NCBI RefSeq assembly: GCF_013314975.1
Contig: NZ_JABTYH010000007.1
Coordinates: 1 to 64,000, forward strand
Direction: 5' to 3'
Length of the DNA stretch: 64,000 nt
Origin: Pseudarthrobacter oxydans
GTDB lineage: Bacteria; Actinomycetota; Actinomycetes; Actinomycetales; Micrococcaceae
Part shown: positions 46,293 through 55,591 of the stretch, one piece after another
Numbering within the stretch: the first letter of the stretch is position 1
Layout of the letters: every line of letters starts with the position of its first letter
Notes under the pieces: model-generated
What the model was told of the DNA's origin: nothing
Seen by the model: the letters and a program-made list of their open reading frames with translations, nothing else
Databases searched by the model: none
Program-made: the position numbers and the translations under genes

Positions 46293-48032
46293 GTGGCCAG
46301 CAGGAATTCGAGCGCACGCGCGGACCGGCTGTCCGGTCCAGGCCGCGGGACCCGAATCCAACCGGTGGCTGAGCACCTGTTCCAGCGCGGACCTGCCCGC
46401 TTCTTCCGTGGCCTCGGACCACGGGCGCAGGTGGCCCTGTGCCAACTGCCGCTGACGTTGATCGTGGCGGCGCTGGCCGTGGCCACTCCCTTCGCCTGGC
46501 CAACCCTGCTGCACAGCCCCGTCTACCTGTCCGGCATCCTCCTTCACGGCGCACTGTTCCTCGGCTGCCTCCTGGTGCCCTGGGAACGCCTGGCCCACCG
46601 GCCCTACCTGCTGGTCCCGATCCTGGATTTCCTGGCCATCGGGCTGCTCCGGAACGGCGCCGCGCCGCTGCTCCCGGGACTGGCAGTCCTGGCGGTCTTC
46701 CCGGTGATCTGGCTCTCGGCCTCGGGCATGCTGGCCCGGAGCAGCCTGGTCCTGAGTTTCTTCGGCACCATGCTCATCATGGTCCCGTCACTGGCCGGCC
46801 GTTTCCCCGCTCTGACCGCCTCAGACATCACCACCGTGATCCTCTTCCCCCTCATGATGCTGTCCGTCTCCCTCGCCATCCGCTTCGCCAGCGTGCACCT
46901 TCGGCTCCAGCAGCAGGAACTGGCGCAGAAGGACAGGGAACTGCGGACGCTGCTGCACGAAAGCCGGGAGCGGGAAAAGCTTCTCCAGACGGTCCTGGAC
47001 GCCACAGACGTGGGCATTGCCGCCGTCGACCGTTCCGGGCAGCTGCTGGTATCCAACAACCGGCAGCGGCATTTCCGCCAGGCAACGGGCGCGGACGACG
47101 CCCTGCCGGGACAGGGCCACCAACTGATCTTCGGGCAGGACCGGCGCACCCTGCTGCCGCCCGGGAAACGCCCGATCAGCCGGGCCATCGCCGGGGAGTC
47201 CTTCGCGGACTACCTGGTCTGGGCCGGAGAGGGAGCGGACCAGCGCGCCGTGTCCACGGCCGCCAGGCCCCTGGTGGGCGAGGACGGCAGCTTCAACGGC
47301 GCGGTAGTGGTGTACACCGACGTCACCGGCTGGGTGGAGGCGCTGGCCGCGAACCAGGAGCTCGTCTCGAATGTGTCCCACGAGTTCAAGACGCCACTCA
47401 ACTCCATCATCGGCAACATAGACCTCGTGCTGGACGACGCCGGCGCCCTGCCGACGCAGGTGGCCCACCGCCTGCGGGTGGTCCAGCGGAACGCGGAACG
47501 GCTGCTGGCCCTCGTGGCGGACCTGACGGCGTCGGCGTCGACTGCCCTGAATGTGCATCCGAAAAGGACGGACCTCGCCAGCCTGGTGGAGACGAGCCTG
47601 GGGTCGGCGCAGGCGCAGGCAGAGCGGGCCCACATTCGGCTCAGCGCGGACGTGCCCTCGCCCCTGTGGGCCTACGCGGATCCGCTCCGGATCGGCCAGG
47701 CGCTGGACAACCTGGTGTCCAACGCCATCAAGTACTCCCCCGACGGCGGCACGGTGAGCATCAGCGCCCGCGCGGGCAAGGACTGGGTCCAGCTCAGCGT
47801 CAGCGATACCGGAATGGGAATGTCCCGGGAGGACAGCGCCCGGGTGTTCAAACGCTTCTTCCGCTCGGAATCCGCCCAGCGCGCTTCAATCTCGGGGGCC
47901 GGGCTGGGACTTTCCATCACCAAGATGATCGTGGAGGGACACGGCGGGACCATCAGCTGCGAGAGCGGCCAGGGAAAGGGCAGCACGTTCACGGTGACCC
48001 TGCCCGCGGACGGCCCTCCGCCGTCGTTCTAG
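46293..48032 (+). CDS. Membrane PAS histidine kinase
   Basis: Sensor kinase of about 579 residues. Five to six hydrophobic segments lie in residues 46-195, a coiled-coil-like helix follows (LRLQQQELAQKDRELRTLL), then a PAS domain (about 232-340; VLDATDVGIAAVDRSGQLLVSN), the H box VSHEFKTPLNSIIG (His about 363), N box NLVSNAIKYSPDGG, G1 DTGMGMS and G2 GAGLGLSITKM. ATG at 46281 lies directly on the AAAGGA sequence, so the GTG at 46293, 11 bases after it, is the better start. Partner of the divergent response regulator. Confidence 0.87.
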   Translation: MASRNSSARADRLSGPGRGTRIQPVAEHLFQRGPARFFRGLGPRAQVALCQLPLTLIVAALAVATPFAWPTLLHSPVYLSGILLHGALFLGCLLVPWERLAHRPYLLVPILDFLAIGLLRNGAAPLLPGLAVLAVFPVIWLSASGMLARSSLVLSFFGTMLIMVPSLAGRFPALTASDITTVILFPLMMLSVSLAIRFASVHLRLQQQELAQKDRELRTLLHESREREKLLQTVLDATDVGIAAVDRSGQLLVSNNRQRHFRQATGADDALPGQGHQLIFGQDRRTLLPPGKRPISRAIAGESFADYLVWAGEGADQRAVSTAARPLVGEDGSFNGAVVVYTDVTGWVEALAANQELVSNVSHEFKTPLNSIIGNIDLVLDDAGALPTQVAHRLRVVQRNAERLLALVADLTASASTALNVHPKRTDLASLVETSLGSAQAQAERAHIRLSADVPSPLWAYADPLRIGQALDNLVSNAIKYSPDGGTVSISARAGKDWVQLSVSDTGMGMSREDSARVFKRFFRSESAQRASISGAGLGLSITKMIVEGHGGTISCESGQGKGSTFTVTLPADGPPPSF

Positions 48033-48922
48033 TTTTCGCGCAGCGCCCTGGTCAGCTCTGCCCGGGCCAGCAACTCGTCGTCGGACGGGTAGGCGACCTC
48101 TTCCAGCACCAGCGGGTGCGGCGCGGCGAGGACCGACTTAGCGTCCCGCTTTTTCGCCAGGAGCCGCTCGTGCAGCCAGCCGGGTTCCTCGACGCCCTCC
48201 CCCACGTACAGCGCAGACCCGATCAGGGCCCGGACCATGTTGTGGCAGAACGCGTCGGCCTGCACCGTGGCAACAATGACGCCGTCCTCCCCCCGCGCAA
48301 ACTCAAAACGCTGCAGCTCACGGATGGTGGTGGCGCCCTCCCGGGGCTTGCAGAAGGACAGGAAGTTCTGGAGCCCCAGCAGCTTGGACGCGCCCTCGTT
48401 GAGCAGCACAACGTCCAGCGGGTTCTTGTGCCAAAGGGTGAAGTAGCGTTCCAGCGGGTCCCACAGGGCGGGCCCGTCCGCGATTCGGTAGCTGTACCGG
48501 CGCCAGAGGGCGGAGAAGCGGGCGTCAAAGCCCGCGGGCGCCAGCGAAATCCGGTGCACCTCAACGGCGCCTGTCAGGTCGCCGAGGATCCGGCTCAAGG
48601 CACCCCGGACGCGGCGCAGCATGGCGACGGCGGGATCGAGTTCGTGCCCCCGCGGCAATCCCTGCCACTCGGCTTCCGTCAGGTCCAGGTGGACCACCTG
48701 CCCGCGGGCGTGAACGCCGGCGTCCGTGCGCCCGGCCACGGTCACGCGGACAGGGCGCCGGACCAGCAGGTGCAGGGCTTCCTCCAGGACGCCCTGGACG
48801 GTCTTCCGGCCCGGCTGCAGCGCCCACCCGCTGAAGGGGCCGCCGTCGTACGACACATCAAGCCGGACACGCAAAAACCCGCCGCCCCCCAATACGGGGG
48901 CCGCGGGTTTTTGGTCGTTCAT
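48029..48922 (-). CDS. truA: tRNA pseudouridine(38-40) synthase
   Basis: Modifies the tRNA anticodon arm. The 297-residue protein shows RLDVSYDGGPFSGWA, VAGRTDAGVHARGQV with the catalytic Asp, and RRYSYRIADG. The ATG at 48922 gives a 16-residue lead-in (NDQKPAAPVLGGGGF) encoded entirely by a terminator hairpin at 48874-48913. A TTG at 48874 (LRVRLDV) is an alternative start just after the hairpin. Stop overlaps the end of the convergent kinase gene by 4 bases. Confidence 0.9.
   Translation of the reverse strand: MNDQKPAAPVLGGGGFLRVRLDVSYDGGPFSGWALQPGRKTVQGVLEEALHLLVRRPVRVTVAGRTDAGVHARGQVVHLDLTEAEWQGLPRGHELDPAVAMLRRVRGALSRILGDLTGAVEVHRISLAPAGFDARFSALWRRYSYRIADGPALWDPLERYFTLWHKNPLDVVLLNEGASKLLGLQNFLSFCKPREGATTIRELQRFEFARGEDGVIVATVQADAFCHNMVRALIGSALYVGEGVEEPGWLHERLLAKKRDAKSVLAAPHPLVLEEVAYPSDDELLARAELTRALREN
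48874..48913 (-). terminator. Terminator hairpin inside the truA 5' coding region
   Basis: Arms AAAAACCCGC (48874-48883) and GCGGGTTTTT (48904-48913) form a 10-base stem; GCCCCC / GGGGGC extends it past one mismatch to a 6-base loop. On the minus strand a TTTTT tract completes an intrinsic terminator 40-80 bases after the rplQ stop. Read-through is needed to make truA mRNA. Confidence 0.7.
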
Positions 48923-48954
48923 AGACCCAAGTCTATGCGAAGAACATCAGCGAA

Positions 48955-49551
48955 TTACTTCGCGTCCTTTTCCTCGGCTGCGGGAGCCTCGGGTGCTTCC
49001 TCGGCGGCCGGAGCCTCTTCGGTTGCAGCTTCTTCAGCGGCAGGTGCCTCAGCAGCTTCTTCAGCGGCGGGAGCCTCAGCGGCCTCAGCCTCGGGAGCCT
49101 CTTCTGCAACGGGAGCAGCAGCGGCTTCCTTCTTGTCGGCGTCGCGCTTCGCAGCGGAAGTAGCCTCGGCTACAACGGCCTGCTTGGCGGAAACCGGCTC
49201 AAGAACCAGCTCGATGACAGCCATGGGAGCGTTGTCGCCCTTGCGGTTGCCGATCTTGGTGATGCGGGTGTAGCCGCCGTCGCGGTTCTCCACTGCCTGG
49301 GCGATGTCGGTGAACAGCTCGTGGACGACGCCCTTGTTGCTGATCAGGCCGAGGACCCGGCGGCGGGAAGCGAGGTCGCCACGCTTGGCGAAGGTGACCA
49401 GGCGCTCTGCGTACGGCTTCAGGCGCTTGGCCTTGGTCACCGTGGTGGTGATCCGCTTGTGCTCGAACAGGGATGCTGCCAGGTTCGCGAGCATGAGGCG
49501 CTCGTGAGCCGGGCCGCCTCCGAGGCGCGGACCCTTAGTGGGGGTAGGCAT
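48955..49551 (-). CDS. rplQ: Ribosomal protein bL17
   Basis: Large-subunit protein. The N-terminal about 125 residues are the conserved core ([59 protein letters not shown]). The remaining about 70 residues are an acidic Ala/Glu/Pro repeat tail, as in other Micrococcaceae. GAGGAG precedes the ATG. Confidence 0.96.
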   Translation of the reverse strand: MPTPTKGPRLGGGPAHERLMLANLAASLFEHKRITTTVTKAKRLKPYAERLVTFAKRGDLASRRRVLGLISNKGVVHELFTDIAQAVENRDGGYTRITKIGNRKGDNAPMAVIELVLEPVSAKQAVVAEATSAAKRDADKKEAAAAPVAEEAPEAEAAEAPAAEEAAEAPAAEEAATEEAPAAEEAPEAPAAEEKDAK

Positions 49552-49622
49552 AATTGTTTCTCCTCAAATGGAAGCCGTGGGCTGTGCACACCATGGTGCC
49601 TGCCCGCCGGCCAAGGTCTGGT

Positions 49623-50633
49623 TTAGAGTTCGTCGTCGCCGAAGGCGGCGTCGTCCTCTTCGATTGCTGCGGCGCGTGCTGCGAGGTCAAAACCGGGAGG
49701 CGAGTCCTTGAGGGACAGGCCCAGTTCAACCAGCTTTGCCTTGACCTCGTCAATGGACTTGGCACCGAAGTTGCGGATGTCCATCAGGTCAGCCTCGGAG
49801 CGGGCAACGAGTTCACCCACGGTGTGGATGCCCTCACGCTTGAGGCAGTTGTAGGAACGGACGGTGAGGTCCAGATCCTCGATCGGCAGTGCCATGTCGG
49901 CTGCCAGGGCAGCGTCGGTGGGCGACGGGCCGATCTCGATACCTTCAGCTGCGGTGTTCAGCTCACGGGCCAGACCGAACAGTTCCACCAGGGTGGTGCC
50001 TGCGGAAGCGACGGCATCGCGCGGGGCGATGGCCTGCTTGGTCTCGACGTCGACAATCAGCTTGTCGAAGTCGGTGCGCTGCTCAACACGGGTTGCTTCC
50101 ACGCGGAAAGTAACCTTCAGCACCGGCGAGTAGATGGAGTCGACCGGGATACGGCCGATCTCTGCGTCGCCGGACTTGTTCTGAGCTGCCGAAACGTAGC
50201 CGCGGCCGCGCTCGATGGTCAGTTCGAGTTCGAACTTGCCCTTCGAGTTCAGCGTGGCGATGTGCAGATCCGGGTTGTGGAATTCGACGCCGGCCGGCGG
50301 AGCGATGTCCGCGGCGGTGACGACTCCGGGTCCCTGCTTGCGCAGGTACGCAACAACCGGCTCATCGTGCTCGGAGGAAACCGAGAGGCTCTTGATGTTC
50401 AGGATGATCTCAGTGACATCTTCCTTGACACCCGGAACCGTGGTGAACTCGTGCAGCACGCCATCGATCCGGATGCTGGTTACAGCAGCACCGGGGATGG
50501 AGGAGAGCAGGGTACGGCGGAGGGAGTTTCCGAGGGTGTAGCCGAAGCCCGGTTCCAGCGGTTCAATGATGAAACGCGAACGGTTTTCGGAGACTACCTC
50601 TTCGGAGAGGGTGGGGCGCTGTGCAATGAGCAC
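49623..50633 (-). CDS. rpoA: RNA polymerase alpha subunit
   Basis: Alpha subunit, 336 residues, which nucleates core polymerase assembly. The N-terminal domain has [29 protein letters not shown]; the C-terminal domain has [20 protein letters not shown] and [14 protein letters not shown], which contact UP elements and activators. GTG start with AAAGGA upstream. Ends in an acidic tail. Confidence 0.97.
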
Positions 50634-50713
50634 TTAGGTTTCCTTTCGGCGAGCATCCGCTATATGACGCAACACAGGTGGTGGAAATTCGGTCTGAAGA
50701 CTTAACGCGCTGG

Positions 50714-50745
50714 GCTTGCCCGGACCATCAACGGTCCGGGCAAGC
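50714..50745 (-). terminator. Hairpin between rpsK and rpoA
   Basis: Perfect 13-base stem GCTTGCCCGGACC (50714-50726) / GGTCCGGGCAAGC (50733-50745), 6-base loop, no U-tract on the minus strand. Likely a processing or attenuation site inside the operon. Confidence 0.5.
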
Positions 50746-50764
50746 TCATGCGGCGTCGGAAGCC

Positions 50765-51166
50765 TTAGACGCGGCGGCGCTTCGGCGGGCGGCAGCCGTT
50801 GTGCGCAGCGGGGGTGACGTCCTGGATGGAGCCAACCTCGAGGCCTGCGGCCTGCAGCGAACGGATCGCGGTCTCGCGTCCGGAACCCGGTCCCTTGACG
50901 AAAACGTCAACCTTGCGCATGCCGTGCTCCTGGGCACGCTTGGCAGCAGCTTCGGCAGCCATCTGGGCTGCGAACGGGGTGGACTTACGCGAGCCCTTGA
51001 AGCCAACCTCACCTGAGGAGGCCCAAGAGATAACAGCGCCGCTCGGATCCGTGATGGAAACGATGGTGTTGTTGAACGTGCTCTTGATGTGCGCCTGGCC
51101 AAGCGCGATATTCTTCTTGTCCTTCTTACGCGGCTTGCGAACCGCGCCACGAGTCTTCGGGGGCAT
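50765..51166 (-). CDS. rpsK: Ribosomal protein uS11
   Basis: Small-subunit platform protein, 133 residues: [42 protein letters not shown] and the C-terminal [18 protein letters not shown] are all conserved. ATG preceded by AGGAG. Part of the infA-rpmJ-rpsM-rpsK-rpoA-rplQ run. Confidence 0.97.
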   Translation of the reverse strand: MPPKTRGAVRKPRKKDKKNIALGQAHIKSTFNNTIVSITDPSGAVISWASSGEVGFKGSRKSTPFAAQMAAEAAAKRAQEHGMRKVDVFVKGPGSGRETAIRSLQAAGLEVGSIQDVTPAAHNGCRPPKRRRV

Positions 51167-51199
51167 TATTTCTCCTACAGAAAGTTATTGGGGAAAAGT

Positions 51200-51227
51200 C
51201 CGTTAATCCCGAGCGGGATTTTAACGG
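51200..51227 (-). other. Small hairpin overlapping the rpsM stop
   Basis: CCGTTAATCCC (51200-51210) pairs with GGGATTTTAACGG (51215-51227) apart from two extra bases. It spans the end of rpsM and the leader of rpsK and could affect coupling; no U-tract. Confidence 0.35.
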
Positions 51228-51595
51228 GCCTTCTTCTTGCCGGCGACGGTGCGCTTCGGGCCCTTGCGGGTACGGGCGTTGGTCTTCGTACGCTGTCCGC
51301 GTACGGGCAGGCCCTTGCGGTGGCGCAGGCCTTCGTAGCTGCCGATTTCAACCTTGCGGCGGATATCTGCTGCTACTTCGCGGCGAAGGTCACCCTCAAC
51401 CTTGTAGTTGCCTTCAATGTAGTCACGCAGCTCAACCAGCTGTGCATCAGTCAGGTCCTTGACGCGAACGTCGGCGCTGATGCCAGTGGCAGCCAGGGTT
51501 TCGTGTGCACGGGTCTTGCCCACGCCGTAGATGTAAGTAAGCGCAATTTCCAGCCGCTTTTCGCGGGGAATGTCTACGCCAGCGAGACGAGCCAT
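51221..51595 (-). CDS. rpsM: Ribosomal protein uS13
   Basis: Small-subunit head protein, 124 residues: [58 protein letters not shown]. The frame opens at 51646, but the ATG at 51595 with AAGGAG upstream gives the normal N-terminus. A 183-base leader separates it from rpmJ. Confidence 0.97.
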   Translation of the reverse strand: MARLAGVDIPREKRLEIALTYIYGVGKTRAHETLAATGISADVRVKDLTDAQLVELRDYIEGNYKVEGDLRREVAADIRRKVEIGSYEGLRHRKGLPVRGQRTKTNARTRKGPKRTVAGKKKAR

Positions 51596-51640
51596 AGTGG
51601 CAGTACTCCTTGAATAAACCGGAGGTCGTAGGCAGTACAC

Positions 51641-51657
51641 CCGCACGTTCCGTGCGG
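51641..51657 (-). other. Hairpin in the rpsM leader
   Basis: CCGCAC / GTGCGG with a 5-base loop, within the 183-base gap between rpmJ and rpsM. Possible ribosomal-protein autoregulatory structure; nothing else recognisable in the gap. Confidence 0.3.
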
Positions 51658-51778
51658 CCCCAGCCTCCGACCGGGGGTTAGCTGTCCGGACTCTTTCGAG
51701 CTAAATGTTCCAGATCAGCTTGTGCTGCCTTTATTTACTTGCGTGGGTTAGCAACCCAGGATTTCCCGATGAAGGGAA

Positions 51779-51892
51779 TTAGCCCTGGCGCTGCTTGTGG
51801 CGCGGGTTCTCGCAGATCACCATGACCCGGCCATTACGGCGGATCACTTTGCACTTTTCGCAGATCTGCTTGACGCTCGGCTTGACCTTCAT
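51779..51892 (-). CDS. rpmJ: Ribosomal protein bL36
   Basis: A 37-residue zinc-ribbon large-subunit protein: [36 protein letters not shown]. The C+ form is kept (two Cys in CEKC, then CENPRH). The ATG at 51892 gives the canonical length. Follows infA by 70 bases. Confidence 0.97.
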   Translation of the reverse strand: MKVKPSVKQICEKCKVIRRNGRVMVICENPRHKQRQG

Positions 51893-51962
51893 GGCATTCC
51901 TTTGCGTGTAACAGTTGGTCAACTGGAGCGGCAGCCAGCTCGCACTGGAGCCGCCCAGCAAT

Positions 51963-52184
51963 TTACTTGTAGCGGTAGACGATACGACCACGGGTGAGGT
52001 CGTACGGGCTCAGCTCCACCACTACGCGGTCCTCAGGGAGGATTCGGATGTAGTGCTGACGCATCTTTCCAGAGATGTGTGCCAGAACGATGTGCTTGTT
52101 GGTGAGCTCAACGCGAAACATCGCGTTAGGCAGCGCCTCGGTCACAACGCCTTCGATCTCAATGACCCCGTCCTTCTTGGCCAT
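51963..52184 (-). CDS. infA: Translation initiation factor IF-1
   Basis: A 73-residue OB-fold protein that blocks the ribosomal A site during initiation: [58 protein letters not shown]. The ATG at 52184 with GGAGGG upstream is the canonical start. Confidence 0.97.
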   Translation of the reverse strand: MAKKDGVIEIEGVVTEALPNAMFRVELTNKHIVLAHISGKMRQHYIRILPEDRVVVELSPYDLTRGRIVYRYK

Positions 52185-52311
52185 ACCCTCCGCTAACTGT
52201 TGTTGCCGCAGCCCCGCCGGATTGCACCGGACATGGCCACGAACGTTTTGGTTGGATCGATTGCCGGCTCCAGACCCAAAAGGGCGTGGCAGTCCAGACA
52301 ACCAACAAACA

Positions 52312-52341
52312 ACACTACTCTGTATCGCTGAAAAAGTTAAA
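52312..52341 (-). promoter_or_regulatory. Probable promoter of the infA operon
   Basis: On the minus strand TTTAAC (52341-52336), an 18-base spacer and TAGTGT (52317-52312), just after the P1 peptidase stop at 52356 and about 130 bases before the infA start. Confidence 0.4.
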
Positions 52342-52355
52342 TCGGCAATGGTAAC

Positions 52356-53414
52356 CTACCGGGCGCCAAACACACCATAATCACCGGCCGGAGTGCTGAC
52401 GGCTTCCGCGCTGGCCACGCCGTCAAGGATGGCCGAACGTACGACGTCGGCTGCCGCACTCTGGAGGGTAATAAGGCTGATCTGCCGGGCGGCTTCGTCC
52501 GAGCGGTCGAGTGCCACGGCCTGGGTAGACAGACAGAAAACCGTGTCTCCGTCAGCCAACGTGTGCGAAGGATTCAGAGCCCTCGCAATACCAGCATGTG
52601 ATGCAGCTGCAGTCCGCTTGCACTCGGCCACATCAAGGACAGCATTGGTAGCCACCACAACAAGGGTGGTATTGAGGGGTGGCGGGGCCGCACCCCCTGA
52701 AGGGGAATCGGGAACCCGGAAGCGCGCGTCTAAGGTGGGCCCACGCGAGCCGGGTTCCCTGGCCGAGCTTGCGAGGTTAGGGGGCTCGTGGGGCGGAACG
52801 ACCGAGCGCGCGGAGGGTTCGCGATTTCCCGGCGGAGTCAATGGCAGTCCGAGAGCATTGACGACTGCGATCGCCCCTACCACCACGCCGTTCTCCAGCG
52901 TCACAGAGGCAGTCCCGACGCCGCCCTTGTACGTGCGGGCCATGACGGCGCCGGTGCCGGCACCCACGTTGCCGCGTCCGACGTCGTGCCCTTCCGTTTG
53001 CGCCGCAGCGGCGGCGGTTGCCGCGTACCCCATGTCCGCCGTCGGACGTGCCGAGAAGTCCCCGCCCCTGCCGAGGTCGAAGATTGCGGCTGCCGGCACG
53101 ATAGGAACCACTCCCCCGGGCACGGCGAACCCGCGGCCGTTCTCCTCGCACCAGCGCTGGGCACCGGCGGCGGAGGCAAGGCCGTAGGCGCTGCCTCCGG
53201 TGAGGACAACGGCGTCCACGGCGCTCACGAGCGTGGTGGGATCCAAGGCATCTGTTTCATGGGTGGCAGGTCCGCCGCCCTGGACATCCACGGACCCGCA
53301 GGTCCCCGGTGGCGGCAGGACAACCGTGACGCCAGTCAGCCAGCCGTCACCGGACTTCTGCTGGTGCCCCACCCGGACTCCCGGCACGTCAGTGATTGCT
53401 CCCATGGCACCCAT
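52356..53414 (-). CDS. P1-family peptidase (DmpA/BapA-like, L-aminopeptidase/D-esterase)
   Basis: N-terminal-nucleophile hydrolase that cleaves itself to become active, 352 residues from the chosen ATG. GAITDVPGVRVGH, VVLTGGSAYGLASAAGAQRWCEE, VPIVPAAAIFDLGRGGD, VGAGTGAVMART and LNTTLVVVATNAVLD (nucleophile region) match the family. About residues 190-243 are a Pro/Arg/Ser-rich stretch, encoded by palindromic DNA, between NALG and LNTT, which looks like an inserted repeat. AAAGGG sits 4 bases before the ATG at 53414; the frame opens at 53471. Confidence 0.82.
   Translation of the reverse strand: MGAMGAITDVPGVRVGHQQKSGDGWLTGVTVVLPPPGTCGSVDVQGGGPATHETDALDPTTLVSAVDAVVLTGGSAYGLASAAGAQRWCEENGRGFAVPGGVVPIVPAAAIFDLGRGGDFSARPTADMGYAATAAAAAQTEGHDVGRGNVGAGTGAVMARTYKGGVGTASVTLENGVVVGAIAVVNALGLPLTPPGNREPSARSVVPPHEPPNLASSAREPGSRGPTLDARFRVPDSPSGGAAPPPLNTTLVVVATNAVLDVAECKRTAAASHAGIARALNPSHTLADGDTVFCLSTQAVALDRSDEAARQISLITLQSAAADVVRSAILDGVASAEAVSTPAGDYGVFGAR
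52690..52840. repeat. Palindromic element inserted in frame in the P1 peptidase gene
   Basis: GGGAACCCGG (52710-52719) is the exact inverse of CCGGGTTCCC (52750-52759), and GTGGGCCCAC (52735-52744) is a palindrome inside the loop. Flanking DNA is dense in GCGCGC and encodes only a low-complexity Pro/Arg/Ser tract. Boundaries are approximate. Confidence 0.5.
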
Positions 53415-53564
53415 TCTGCCCTTTTGACCAGCAAACGGATGAATACGGGCGGGTCCCTGCCTTTCAAACAAACTTTGTGCAAGACTGCAGGCAACACAGC
53501 GTTAACGGGCAACGAAGCCTCGGATAACAGTCCTTTGGCGAGGACACTTGCGGCTTTCTGCCTA

Positions 53565-53594
53565 CTGACCATGTGGTGAAGTAATGGCTAGACT
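53565..53594 (+). promoter_or_regulatory. Probable promoter of the sugar ABC transporter operon
   Basis: CTGACC (53565-53570), 18-base spacer, TAGACT (53589-53594), about 50 bases upstream of the first permease start. Confidence 0.45.
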
Positions 53595-53644
53595 CCCCCG
53601 ACCACGGCCGGCCACGAGCAGGCACGAATCCCGTGAGAGACCGC

Positions 53645-54601
53645 ATGACCCGTCAACTCGCACCCCATCCGTCCACCAAGCCCACGAAGCCCGGACCGGC
53701 CGCCGCCCCAAAACGCCGGCGCTGGACGCAGAGAACCCGGCGGGACTTTTTCGTGTTCCTTGCCCTCGCTCTGCCCAACCTGGTGCTGATCGCCGTCTTC
53801 ACGTACCGGCCGCTGGTCAGCAACATCTACTACTCCACGCTGGACTGGACCCTGGGGTCACCGTCAGCCACGGTGGTGGGCATCAACAACTACGTCACCT
53901 TCTTCACCAGCGACGACGCCTCCAAGGTACTGGGCACCACGGCGATCTTCACGGTGGTCACCGTGGGTGGATCCATGATCCTGGGACTGCTCATCGCCCT
54001 GGCGCTGAATGCGAAAGTCCGGGGAACCACGTTCGCCCGCTCGGCGGTGTTCGCCCCCTACGTCCTGTCCGGCGTCGGCGTGGGCCTGGTGTGGCTCTTC
54101 ATCTTCGATCCCGGCTACGGCGTCCTCGCCTGGCTGCTCCGGGGCATCGGCCAGCAAAGCCCGCAGTGGATCAACGACCCCCAGCTTTCCCTGGTCATGG
54201 TCATCCTGGTGTACGTCTGGAAAAACCTGGGGTACTGCGCGGTGGTGTACCTGGCAGGGCTCCAGTCCCTGCCGCAGGATGTCATGGAGGCAGCCTCCCT
54301 GGACGGCGCCAACGGATTCCGGCGGTTCATCACCATGTCCCTGCCGCTCCTGTCCCCCACCACGTTCTTCCTGCTGATCACCAGCTTGCTCAGTTCACTG
54401 CAGGCCTTTGACCTGATCAGGATCATGACGCCGCTGGGAACCGGCACCAGCACCCTGATCTACGAGGCCTACCTCCAGGCCTTCGGCGCCTTCAACCGGG
54501 CCGGCTATTCCGCGGCCATCTCGGTGATCCTGTTCGCGATCCTCCTGGTGATCACCGTGTTCCAACTTCGGTTCGTGGAACGGAAGGTGCACTACTCGTG
54601 A
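53645..54601 (+). CDS. Sugar ABC transporter permease (MalF/UgpA type)
   Basis: Membrane subunit of a carbohydrate importer. About 318 residues with six hydrophobic segments; FVFLALALPNLVLIAVFTYRPL is TM1, and the EAA loop reads EAASLDGANGFRRFITMSLPLL. The N-terminus is basic and cytoplasmic. Start is uncertain: ATG at 53645 (GAGAGA just upstream) or GTG at 53633. The stop overlaps the next gene by 4 bases. Confidence 0.88.
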   Translation: MTRQLAPHPSTKPTKPGPAAAPKRRRWTQRTRRDFFVFLALALPNLVLIAVFTYRPLVSNIYYSTLDWTLGSPSATVVGINNYVTFFTSDDASKVLGTTAIFTVVTVGGSMILGLLIALALNAKVRGTTFARSAVFAPYVLSGVGVGLVWLFIFDPGYGVLAWLLRGIGQQSPQWINDPQLSLVMVILVYVWKNLGYCAVVYLAGLQSLPQDVMEAASLDGANGFRRFITMSLPLLSPTTFFLLITSLLSSLQAFDLIRIMTPLGTGTSTLIYEAYLQAFGAFNRAGYSAAISVILFAILLVITVFQLRFVERKVHYS

Positions 54602-55518
54602 GCTCCCTGTCACCGGTCAACCCGGACCCCACAGCCCCGCCCACGCAGGCCCCGGACCCCGTGATCCCGCGGGACCGGCCATTCTCCCGGCGGAACCTGG
54701 TGCAGGCCGTCCTGGGCGGGTACGTCCCCCTGATCCTGGCAACCCTGGTGGTGTTCCTGCCGCTGCTGTGGATGGTGCTCAGCTCGTTCAAGCAGCCCGG
54801 TGAAATCATCACCATGGATCTGGAGATCCTGCCGGAAGGCCTCAACCTGCAGAACTACCAGATCGCCATGACCACCGTGCCCTTCGGCCAGTTCTTCCTT
54901 AACAGCGCGATCGTCACGGCCGCGGGCGCCAGCGTCAAGGTGGTCCTTGCCATCCTCACGGCCTATGCCCTGGTGTTCGTCCGGTTCCCGTTCAAGAACG
55001 TCATTTTCATGCTCATCCTGGTGGCCCTGATGGTGCCGCCCCAAGTGTCCATCCTGCCCAACTACATCCTGATTTCGGGGATGGGCGGGAAAAACACCCT
55101 GTGGGGCATCATCCTGCCGGGCCTCGGAACCGCCTTCGGCACCTTCCTCCTGCGGCAGCACTTCCTCACCCTGCCCAACTCCATCCTCGAGTCCGCGGAA
55201 ATCGATGGCGCAGGCCACTGGCGACGGCTGTGGCGCATCGTGGTTCCCATCTCCGTTCCCTCCATCGCCACGGTGGCGCTGGTGACCATCGTCAGCGAGT
55301 GGAACGAGTACATCTGGCCGCTGATCATCACGGACCGTCCCGACACCATGACCCTGCCGGTGGGCCTGACGCTGCTCCAGAACTCCGAGAGCAACGCCTC
55401 CGGTTGGGGCATCCTCATGGCCGGTGCCGTCCTGGTGATCGTCCCCATCCTGATCGTCTTCGCAGCCCTCCAGCGTTACATCGTCGCCGGGCTCACCCAG
55501 GGCAGCGTCACCGGGTAA
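54598..55518 (+). CDS. Sugar ABC transporter permease (MalG/UgpE type)
   Basis: Second membrane subunit, 306 residues, six TMs. ESAEIDGAGHWRRLWRIVVPIS is the EAA loop contacting the ATPase, and SEWNEYIWPLIIT is typical of MalG-type proteins. GTG start overlaps the first permease. No ATPase gene is present; such actinobacterial importers often use a shared MsiK-type ATPase. Confidence 0.88.
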   Translation: MSSLSPVNPDPTAPPTQAPDPVIPRDRPFSRRNLVQAVLGGYVPLILATLVVFLPLLWMVLSSFKQPGEIITMDLEILPEGLNLQNYQIAMTTVPFGQFFLNSAIVTAAGASVKVVLAILTAYALVFVRFPFKNVIFMLILVALMVPPQVSILPNYILISGMGGKNTLWGIILPGLGTAFGTFLLRQHFLTLPNSILESAEIDGAGHWRRLWRIVVPISVPSIATVALVTIVSEWNEYIWPLIITDRPDTMTLPVGLTLLQNSESNASGWGILMAGAVLVIVPILIVFAALQRYIVAGLTQGSVTG

Positions 55519-55591
55519 GCCCGTGCCGCCGTCGTTCATCACAGAAGAAGCACCCAACTCCTCAATGTGGTACCCAACGAAAGGACCTGCA

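Noticed and set aside
46439-49273. Plus-strand frame of 944 residues running through the histidine kinase, truA and rplQ
   Set aside because: A shifted frame of the kinase joined to antisense of truA and rplQ; low-complexity and without domains.
53414-53471. Longer N-terminus for the P1 peptidase
   Set aside because: The extra 19 residues are basic and unlike the family; the ribosome binding site points to the ATG at 53414.
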